DNA of 8,923 nt from NCBI GenBank assembly GCA_022713905.1, contig JAIHTM010000096.1, positions 1 through 8,923 of the forward strand, in the 5' to 3' direction. The stretch is from Collinsella sp. GTDB taxonomy: Bacteria; Actinomycetota; Coriobacteriia; Coriobacteriales; Coriobacteriaceae. Below are positions 1 through 5,739 of this stretch, piece by piece (within the stretch, counting starts at the first letter, position 1; each line of letters starts with the position of its first letter). The notes under the pieces were generated by a model. That model made no database searches. It saw only the letters and a program-made list of their open reading frames with translations, and was not told the origin of the DNA. A program made the position numbers and the translations under genes.

Positions 1-1398
1 CTTACGAATCAGGCGGGCGCAGAAGTGGCCGTCGTAGGAGTCGGCGTTTACTGGCACGCTTTGGAAAAGACCTCGGTCGTTTTGGCGTACGAAAACGAGC
101 TTCTTGGCCTGCTCGAAATCAGGCAGTTGCAGAATCTGTGCCTCGGAGAGAGGCGCCACGGTAAAGCAGGCGCCCTCGGGAGAGGCCAGGAAGGCATCTA
201 CGACCTGCGTGTTCTCTTCATCAAATACCGAGCAGGTGGCATAGATAAGTTCACCGCCGGCAGCCACGCGTGCGGCTGCTTCCTTGAGCATCATCAACTG
301 CAGTTTGGGCAACTCGGTCGTAACGTCATTCTCAGTTAGGCGCCACGGGATCTCGGGATGACGACGCATGGTGCCGGTGCCAGAGCACGGCGCATCGATA
401 AAGACCGTATCGAACTTAACCGGCTTGCCAAGCATGGCATCAAACGACGTCAGTACTTCATCAAGCTCGCAGGCATCACCCGAAACCGTGCGAACGCCCG
501 GAATACCCGCCTTGTGAAGACGTGCAAGATTCTGATCGCATTTACGATCGTGCAGGTCGAGCGCCGTATGTTGACGTTCAAACCCAGCACGCTTGGCCTG
601 GCACATCATCACATAGGTCTTGGTACCGCGACCGGCACCAATCTCAAGGCAGCTACCAGGGCGCGTGGCAGCTGTGGCGATAAGTTGCGCGTTGAGATCA
701 GATGCCACCGCGGCAGCACGCTCAAACACGCCCGACGCAACCGTGGCCTGCGCATCGACCGGAGCATGGCAGCCAGGGAACACAGGCGCCACAAGCTGCG
801 ATAGGTACAGATCAGGTTTGGTTGCAAAGGCGTTCTCGTGCAAAGCGAGCGGCGCGGGGGCCAGATTGCCGGCAAAGTTAAGCGCACCCTCTGGCGTGTC
901 AAACGACGCCATAATGCGAGCGCACAGCCAGCGAGGAAGACCCATCAAACGAGACAGACGAACCAGGCGGCGCTCGGACTCATCCACGTCGGATGCCGTG
1001 GCAAAGTCCTCAACGTTGTCAGCAACCTTGTGCAGCACCGCGTTTGCCAGGCCCGCAGCAGACTTAGCACCGCTGCGCACCAACTCAACACCCTGGCTCA
1101 CGGCAACGCGGCCCGGCGTATGCAGGTAGAGCATCTCGAAGGCCGAGATGCGAAGCGCCATGCGAACGCGCGGCGCGACCTTTTTGGGCTTATCCAAAAA
1201 CTGATCGAGCAACTCATCCAAAATACCCTGCGTCGCGGCAACACCGAGCGCCAAGCGAGCGGCAAACGCAGAATCGCGCTGGTCAATGGCCTTGGCGGAA
1301 GCACGGGAAGACAACACGTCGCGTGCGTACATGCCGCGGCGATCGGCCTCCATCAACACATCGAGCGCAAGTTTGCGCGCAGGAGACAGCTTGCTCAT
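1..1398 (-). CDS. rsmB: 16S rRNA (cytosine-5)-methyltransferase RsmB, 3' end cut by window edge
   Basis: The frame is open for 466 codons from ATG at 1398 to base 1 with no stop. It ends DGHFCARLIRK, which looks like the usual RsmB C-terminus, so probably only a few codons are missing. RsmB (Sun/Fmu) methylates C967 (E. coli numbering) of 16S rRNA using S-adenosylmethionine in the cytoplasm. Residues 1 to about 140 resemble the NusB-like RNA-binding domain (GLANAVLHKV is the typical NAVLR-like segment). The Rossmann methyltransferase domain follows. Motif IV is DAPCSGTG at 335-342 (Cys338) and motif VI is YATCS at 386-390 (Cys389), the two cysteines expected of this family. Motif I is atypical: LEIGAGRGTKT from 251, where most RsmB proteins have an AAPGGKT-type loop. 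The start overlaps the fmt stop as ATGA with no strong Shine-Dalgarno, which suggests translational coupling to fmt. Family assignment is firm; substrate position is inferred from the family. Confidence 0.93.
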   Translation of the reverse strand, partial: MSKLSPARKLALDVLMEADRRGMYARDVLSSRASAKAIDQRDSAFAARLALGVAATQGILDELLDQFLDKPKKVAPRVRMALRISAFEMLYLHTPGRVAVSQGVELVRSGAKSAAGLANAVLHKVADNVEDFATASDVDESERRLVRLSRLMGLPRWLCARIMASFDTPEGALNFAGNLAPAPLALHENAFATKPDLYLSQLVAPVFPGCHAPVDAQATVASGVFERAAAVASDLNAQLIATAATRPGSCLEIGAGRGTKTYVMMCQAKRAGFERQHTALDLHDRKCDQNLARLHKAGIPGVRTVSGDACELDEVLTSFDAMLGKPVKFDTVFIDAPCSGTGTMRRHPEIPWRLTENDVTTELPKLQLMMLKEAAARVAAGGELIYATCSVFDEENTQVVDAFLASPEGACFTVAPLSEAQILQLPDFEQAKKLVFVRQNDRGLFQSVPVNADSYDGHFCARLIRK

Positions 1399-2315
1399 GA
1401 CAAAACACCCCACGAAAGATCGGCACCCTGCAGGCCGGCGGCCCAGGCAGAAGCAGACATGGCACGCTTGCCATCAGGCTTAACCTCGAGCAGTTCAACC
1501 GAGGCATCAGAAAGGCCCAGATAAACACGTTTGGCCTGAACGAGAACCTGACCCTCGCCGAGCGACACATCAGCCGGCGCAGCATCGAGCACACGAACAG
1601 TCTTGCCGGCAATCACGCAACGAGCAGGCGCGGTATCGGACGAGGCCAGCACATGACGCACGCAATCAATCGACACCATCTGAGGATCCAGACGCATCTC
1701 CTGCTTAGAAATCTTGGCGGCATGGGTAACAAGCGACTCATCCTGTTCAGTCCACACAGCGGTGCCCTCGGAAAGCGAAGGAAGCGTGTCGGCCAGCAGT
1801 TTGCCACCAAGCTCGCCAAGCTCCATCGTGAGCGCCTCGGCATGCTTACCGGCAACCGAAGTGGAAGCCTGGGCGCAATAAGCACCGGTATCAACGCCAT
1901 GACCAATACGCATAATGGAAACGCCAGCAACCTCATCACCAGCAAGAATGGCACGCTGAATGGGGGCCGCACCACGCCAACGAGGCAGCAAGGACGCATG
2001 AACATTCACAATACCAAGCGGCGCCATATGCAGCACCTCATCAGGCAAAATGCAGCCGTACGCAGCAACACAGAAAATATCAGCCTGCGCAGCCCGGAGC
2101 GCCTCAACAACCTCCGGCGTCATACGATTAGCCTCAATAACGGGCAGCCCCAGCTCAAGCGCCTTGGCCTTAACAGGAGAAGGCTCAAGCTTCTTACCAC
2201 GCCCACGAACAGCATCAGGACGAGTAATAACAAGCGCAATCTCATTCCCAGCCTCAACAAGCGAAACCAGCGAAGGCACAGCAAAATCAGGCGTACCCAT
2301 AAACACAATACGCAT
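1395..2315 (-). CDS. fmt: methionyl-tRNA formyltransferase
   Basis: This 306-residue protein is close to the usual length of about 310. It transfers a formyl group from 10-formyl-tetrahydrofolate to Met-tRNA(fMet), making the bacterial initiator. It begins MRIVFMGTPDFAVPSL, the standard N-terminus. The formyltransferase core carries NVHASLLPRWRGAAPI at 104-119, with Asn104 and His106 matching the catalytic Asn/His, and HGVDTG at 139-144, with Asp142 matching the catalytic Asp. The C-terminal tRNA-binding domain follows from about residue 210. The start has a good Shine-Dalgarno 10 bp upstream. The TGA stop overlaps the rsmB ATG, so the two are probably co-transcribed. An intrinsic terminator upstream separates it from def, its frequent operon partner. 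The first 49 codons end only in T or G, unlike priA or metK. Identity is secure. Confidence 0.97.
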   Translation of the reverse strand: MRIVFMGTPDFAVPSLVSLVEAGNEIALVITRPDAVRGRGKKLEPSPVKAKALELGLPVIEANRMTPEVVEALRAAQADIFCVAAYGCILPDEVLHMAPLGIVNVHASLLPRWRGAAPIQRAILAGDEVAGVSIMRIGHGVDTGAYCAQASTSVAGKHAEALTMELGELGGKLLADTLPSLSEGTAVWTEQDESLVTHAAKISKQEMRLDPQMVSIDCVRHVLASSDTAPARCVIAGKTVRVLDAAPADVSLGEGQVLVQAKRVYLGLSDASVELLEVKPDGKRAMSASAWAAGLQGADLSWGVLS

Positions 2316-2325
2316 AAAAGTTAGT

Positions 2326-2333
2326 CTCCTCTC
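2326..2333 (-). promoter_or_regulatory. Shine-Dalgarno of fmt
   Basis: On the minus strand GAGAGGAG lies 10 bases before the fmt ATG. A small perfect hairpin (AGCCG, loop TCT, CGGCT; plus-strand 2341-2353) sits 7 bases upstream of it in the presumed leader. I see no clear function for that hairpin. Confidence 0.75.
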
Positions 2334-2420
2334 AATAACGAGCCGAGACGGCTACAAAAGAAGCGCTCCAGGTCGCGAACGCACCCAGCCGCAAGAACAA
2401 TTCAACAAAGACAAATATAC

Positions 2421-2456
2421 CCAAAAACAAAGAAAGGGCCGCATAAAAGCAGCCCT
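2421..2456 (-). terminator. intrinsic terminator after def
   Basis: On the minus strand AGGGCTGC, loop TTTTAT, GCGGCCCT forms an 8-bp stem, followed by TTCTTTGTTTTTGG. One pair (2440/2451) is G-U in the minus-strand RNA but would be C-A in a plus-strand RNA, and the T-rich tract lies on the minus side only. Both facts point to termination of leftward transcripts from priA-def before fmt. Confidence 0.85.
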
Positions 2457-2532
2457 CCCAACAAAGCCCCTATCAGCGAAGACGCCCCTCCCTGGCCAAC
2501 GGCACCCGGGCAAACCGGGCCAGAACAACGCA

Positions 2533-2634
2533 GTCCCCGGTGCTGAGCGCCCACATATCGTCCCGCGCGCAGTTTCGCAGCAAAGCGAGAATGTTTGAGC
2601 ACGGGATGATATGTGGGCGCTCAGCACCGGGGAC
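2533..2634. repeat. near-perfect 33-bp inverted repeat (palindromic element)
   Basis: Arms 2533-2565 and 2602-2634 are reverse complements at 32 of 33 positions. The left arm starts GTCCCCGGTGCTGAGCGCCC and the right arm ends GCTCAGCACCGGGGAC. The single mismatch (2560/2607) is a G-U pair in a plus-strand transcript. The 36-base loop contains a smaller hairpin, TTTCGC/GCGAGA at 2573-2590. The right arm ends 8 bp from the def stop codon. There is no T-tract directly after the stem on either strand, so it is not a simple terminator. The form suggests a REP/MITE-like dispersed repeat; copy number cannot be judged from this window. Confidence 0.85.
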
Positions 2635-2642
2635 GGTGGGAC

Positions 2643-3179
2643 CTACTCCGTCTCGCCCGGTCGAGCGCCGCGGGCCAGGGCGTCCTGGTACTCCTTGACG
2701 GCCTTGATCCTCTGCATGGGCTTGAGTCGCTCAAACATGGTATTGCCGTGCAGATGATCGATCTCGTGCTGCAGGCACACGCAGAACAGGTCGCCCGAGG
2801 CCTCGTAGCGAATCAGGTTGGCATCCAGGTCGTACGCCTCGACGACGACATGGTCGGGACGCTCGATCTCGCAGCTAATACCAGGAATGGAAAGGCAGCC
2901 CTCGCTAAACGGCACCAGATGGTCGCTCTGCTCCACGATCACGGGATTAATGAGCACGTACGGATCGTAGTCGCTCTTGTCGCTGTAGTCGCAGTCGATG
3001 GTGACCAGCTGAATGAGCTCGCCGATCTGCGGGGCAGCCAGGCCGCAGCCGCCGTTCTCGAACATCATCTTCTTCATCTTCTCGGCAAGTGCCTCGATCG
3101 CCGGGGTGATCTCCTCGATGACGGCGCACTCCTGGCGCAGACGAGGGTCAGGCGACAGTACGATTCCGTTGGCTTCCAT
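2643..3179 (-). CDS. def: peptide deformylase
   Basis: The protein has 178 residues from the chosen start. It is a metal-dependent cytoplasmic hydrolase that removes the N-formyl group from nascent proteins, undoing the mark that Fmt adds. All three family motifs are present: GCGLAAPQIG (GxGLAAPQ), EGCLSIPG (EGCLS, metal-binding Cys), and CLQHEIDHLHG (HExxH-type, two metal-binding His and the catalytic Glu). Two ATGs lie six bases apart, at 3185 and 3179. The Shine-Dalgarno AAAGGA ends on the first base of the upstream ATG, so only the ATG at 3179 (MEANGIVLSPDPRL) has proper spacing. It begins 18 bp after the priA stop, with its Shine-Dalgarno in that gap, so it is probably the second gene of a priA-def unit. 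The stop is TAG. Confidence 0.96.
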   Translation of the reverse strand: MEANGIVLSPDPRLRQECAVIEEITPAIEALAEKMKKMMFENGGCGLAAPQIGELIQLVTIDCDYSDKSDYDPYVLINPVIVEQSDHLVPFSEGCLSIPGISCEIERPDHVVVEAYDLDANLIRYEASGDLFCVCLQHEIDHLHGNTMFERLKPMQRIKAVKEYQDALARGARPGETE

Positions 3180-3184
3180 GGCCA

Positions 3185-3190
3185 TCCTTT
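3185..3190 (-). promoter_or_regulatory. Shine-Dalgarno that decides the def start
   Basis: AAAGGA on the minus strand lies 5 bases before the ATG at 3179 but touches the alternative ATG at 3185, leaving no spacer for it. This favours the downstream start, which removes two residues (MA) from the longest reading. Confidence 0.7.
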
Positions 3191-3197
3191 CGGGTTG

Positions 3198-5651
3198 TTA
3201 CATCAAATCATAGGCGTCGACGTCAACGCTCACGCTCACGCCGCGCACGGAGCCCACCTCTTTGAGGCAGGCGTCGATATCATCAGAGACATGGTACCCC
3301 ACGGGCGACTTCACAAGCAGATGGAAGCGGTAACGGTCCTTGGCTCTCTCGATTACACACGAAGCCGGACCAAGCACCTGGGGCACGGCGCTCCCCGCCC
3401 GCATAAAGTCGGGCGCGGCGGCATGCCAGCGGCGCTTAAGAAGCTTTGCGATACGTCCGATGTAGTTCTGCGCGTCGTCTCGGTTCGCCGACCACACCAA
3501 GATGTTGACCAGGCGAACAAACGGCGGGTACAGCGCGTCGCGGCGCTGATCCAGGTCGTAGTCGGTAAAGATCGAACGATCGTGCTCAGCGACGGCGCGA
3601 ATGACCGGATCCTCGGGCAGGTAGGTCTGGATGATAACCTCGCCGGGGCGATCGCCGCGGCCGGCACGGCCTGCAACCTGCTCCAGCAGATCGTAGGCGC
3701 GCTCCCCCGCTCTAAAATCGGGCAGCTTTAGCGCAAAGTCGGCATTGACCACGCCCACCAGCGTGACCTCGGGAAAGTCAAGGCCCTTTGCAATCATCTG
3801 GGTGCCCAGCAGCACCGCGCAATCGGCGGCATCGAACTGCTCGAGCAGCTTTTTGTGCGCGTCCTTGCCGCGCGTGGAATCGGCATCCATGCGAATGATG
3901 GCGACGTCGTCGGGCAGCATCTGGTGCAGTGCGTCCTCGATCTGCTGAGTGCCCAGGCCCATTTTTGCCAGGTAGCGACTGCCACATTTGGGGCAACGGC
4001 TCGTGGCCGCCGGATAGGGCTGCACGCGCCAAGACGAACCGCATGTGTGACACTGCAGCGTGTGTGTGCGCTCGTGATACGTAAGCGCGGTGGAGCAGTG
4101 GTTGCAGGTGGGGACGCAGCCGCACTCGCGGCACATCAGGAACGGCGCAAAGCCACGGCGGTTATGCAGCAGCACGGCCTTCTCGCGGCGCTCGACCACA
4201 CGCTCAAGGCCTTCTATAAGCGGTTTTGAGAACATGGAGCGGCTACCGTGCGAGAACTCGCGACGCAGATCGGCAATGCGAACCGTGGGCAACACGGCGT
4301 GTCCCGGGCGCTCGGGCATCTCGACGCGCGTCCAGGTGGCACCGTTATACGTGCCACGGCGGCAGCGGTCGAGGGACTCGGCAGATGGCGTGGCGGAGCC
4401 CAACACGAGCGGGCAGCGGTAGCGCCGCGCCATCTCGGCTGCCACCTCGCGCACGTGGTAGCGCGGACTGGAGCCCTGCTTATAGCTAGTCTCGTGCTCC
4501 TCGTCGATGATGATGAGGCCCGGGTCGTCAAGCGGGCAAAAGAGCGCCGAGCGGGCGCCGACGACCACGCGGGCCGCACCGCTGGCGACCATATCCCACT
4601 GGTCCAGGCGCTCGCCGGCCGAAAGGCGCGAATGGAACACGGCGACCGTCTCGCCAAAGCGCGAACGGAAGCGGCCGACGGTCTGGGCCGTCAGCGAGAT
4701 CTCGGGCACCAGCACGCAAGCCGAACGGCCGGCCGCCAGCACGCGCTCGATGGCGGAGAGGTACACCTCGGTTTTGCCGGAGCCGGTGACGCCGTCGACC
4801 AGCACCACGTCGCCATGAGCGTCCAGACGGGCGCGCTCAATCTGCGCGAGTGCCTGCTTCTGGCCGTTGGTAAGGGAGACCGGCGCCTTGCCGCTTGCCG
4901 AGGACAGCGTGGTCTGCTCGCTGCATCCACGCCAGGCGCGGCGCTCTTCAACCACCACGACGCCGCGTTTTTCGAGCGCCTTGATGGTCGCCGACATGCT
5001 GTTATAGAGAAGGTTGAGGTCGCGCGTCGTGACCGGGCCGCACTGGAGCGCCTCGATAAGCTGGCGCTGGCGGACCGCCGTTTTGGGCGGCGTATAGTCG
5101 AAGCCCTCGGGCGTGAGCATGACCCAGCGGTTTTGGATGGGTTTGACGGCGGGGCGCTCAACGGCCCACACGCCGTCGTCACCTTTGACCACGCGCGGGC
5201 TTCCACCCGGGGGCAAGAACAGGCGCAGACACTCGGAAAGCGTCGCAACATATTCGCGGCTCATCCAACGCGCGATGCGGGCGGCCTCTGCGGTAAAGAG
5301 CGGCTTGCTGAGGATGGCTTCGACGGCTTTAATGCGCGCGGGGTCGAGCGCGCTGTTGCCCTGCAGATCGCCCAGCTCGGGCGCAATGTCGACGATGTAG
5401 CCTGCGGCAGCACGGTTGCCAAAATGGACCAGGACCGTGGATCCGATCTGCGCGTCGCTAGCAAGGGGTTGAGGAATGCCATAGGCAAACGGCTCGGACA
5501 GCGCACGCGTCGGGATGTCGAGAACCACGCTCGCATAGGCGGCGATGGGCTCAGGTGCAGGCTTAGGCTGAGCCGAGGCAGCGGCAGACACTGGCTTCAC
5601 CGGAACCTCCTCCGGTTCCGGCGAACCAAACAGCGACAGTTGCTCGGCCAC
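3198..5651 (-). CDS. priA: primosomal protein N', replication-restart helicase PriA
   Basis: The protein has 817 residues and starts at GTG with a strong Shine-Dalgarno. PriA recognises stalled forks and D-loops, unwinds DNA 3' to 5' and reloads the replicative helicase. Residues 1 to about 36 form an extension starting MAEQLSLFG, followed by a Pro/Ala/Glu-rich linker. The 3'-DNA-binding domain begins near 38 (ASVVLDIPTRALSEPFAYGIP). Helicase motifs are GVTGSGKTE at 287-295 (Walker A), DEEH at 383-386, GSATPSAES at 418-426 (motif III), and QVAGRAGRGDRPGE at 658-671 (motif VI). Eight zinc-binding cysteines are in place: 507, 510, 516, 519, 534, 537, 553 and 556. QLSLF at 4-8 matches the beta-clamp-binding consensus. 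A second Shine-Dalgarno and an in-frame GTG (codon 18) lie within the linker, so a shorter form is possible. It is separated from gltX by a terminator and followed closely by def. Identity is secure; the first 17 residues are the uncertain part. Confidence 0.96.
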   Translation of the reverse strand: MAEQLSLFGSPEPEEVPVKPVSAAASAQPKPAPEPIAAYASVVLDIPTRALSEPFAYGIPQPLASDAQIGSTVLVHFGNRAAAGYIVDIAPELGDLQGNSALDPARIKAVEAILSKPLFTAEAARIARWMSREYVATLSECLRLFLPPGGSPRVVKGDDGVWAVERPAVKPIQNRWVMLTPEGFDYTPPKTAVRQRQLIEALQCGPVTTRDLNLLYNSMSATIKALEKRGVVVVEERRAWRGCSEQTTLSSASGKAPVSLTNGQKQALAQIERARLDAHGDVVLVDGVTGSGKTEVYLSAIERVLAAGRSACVLVPEISLTAQTVGRFRSRFGETVAVFHSRLSAGERLDQWDMVASGAARVVVGARSALFCPLDDPGLIIIDEEHETSYKQGSSPRYHVREVAAEMARRYRCPLVLGSATPSAESLDRCRRGTYNGATWTRVEMPERPGHAVLPTVRIADLRREFSHGSRSMFSKPLIEGLERVVERREKAVLLHNRRGFAPFLMCRECGCVPTCNHCSTALTYHERTHTLQCHTCGSSWRVQPYPAATSRCPKCGSRYLAKMGLGTQQIEDALHQMLPDDVAIIRMDADSTRGKDAHKKLLEQFDAADCAVLLGTQMIAKGLDFPEVTLVGVVNADFALKLPDFRAGERAYDLLEQVAGRAGRGDRPGEVIIQTYLPEDPVIRAVAEHDRSIFTDYDLDQRRDALYPPFVRLVNILVWSANRDDAQNYIGRIAKLLKRRWHAAAPDFMRAGSAVPQVLGPASCVIERAKDRYRFHLLVKSPVGYHVSDDIDACLKEVGSVRGVSVSVDVDAYDLM
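5600..5621 (-). promoter_or_regulatory. hairpin with internal Shine-Dalgarno and in-frame GTG in priA
   Basis: In the priA mRNA, CCGGAACC and GGTTCCGG pair perfectly over 8 bp around the loop GGAGGA. The loop and stem together contain AGGAGG (5606-5611), 5 bases before GTG codon 18 (5598-5600), whose first G is the last base of the stem. This could be an alternative translation start, or a chance product of Pro/Glu codons (CCG GAG GAG GTT CCG). The function is inferred only. Confidence 0.4.
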
Positions 5652-5660
5652 GGCTCCAGC

Positions 5661-5667
5661 ACCTCCT
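5661..5667 (-). promoter_or_regulatory. Shine-Dalgarno of priA (upstream GTG start)
   Basis: AGGAGGT on the minus strand lies 9 bases before the GTG at 5651, a near-ideal match to the 16S rRNA tail. It supports the 817-residue reading that includes the QLSLF N-terminus. Confidence 0.8.
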
Positions 5668-5680
5668 ATCCCATACGTCT

Positions 5681-5716
5681 ACAGAAACAAGAGCCCCGCT
5701 CGGGTGAACGGGGCTC
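5681..5716 (-). terminator. intrinsic terminator of gltX
   Basis: GAGCCCCG and CGGGGCTC form a perfect 8-bp stem with a 10-base loop (plus-strand 5691-5716). On the minus strand it is followed by TTGTTTCTGT. It sits 23 bp past the gltX stop and just upstream of the priA Shine-Dalgarno. gltX is therefore probably a single-gene transcript, and priA needs its own promoter, which I could not identify. Confidence 0.85.
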
Positions 5717-5739
5717 GGATACATACGTTTGCGCAGCGA

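Larger units (their letters stand above)
2316..2642. other. 327-bp intergenic region between def and fmt
   Basis: No credible gene is present; open frames here lack family resemblance and start signals. Reading on the minus strand after the def stop, it holds the long palindrome (2533-2634), a GC-rich stretch with a short CCCGG/CCGGG inverted repeat (2505-2519), an intrinsic terminator (2421-2456), then about 100 bp of presumed fmt leader ending in a Shine-Dalgarno. The only -10-like hexamer I noticed just past the terminator is TATATT (plus-strand 2414-2419), without a recognisable -35, so the fmt promoter is not located. Confidence 0.7.

Noticed and set aside
2352..2627. Small minus-strand open frame in the def-fmt spacer
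   Set aside because: It runs through both the palindrome and the intrinsic terminator and has no Shine-Dalgarno or family resemblance.
2613..3731. 372-codon plus-strand open frame across def and the priA 3' end
   Set aside because: It spans two well-supported genes and an intergenic gap on the opposite strand, and its composition looks like an antisense shadow.
5641..5690. Promoter for priA
   Set aside because: The short gap between the gltX terminator and the priA Shine-Dalgarno holds only weak partial hexamers (for example TATGGG), not enough to call.
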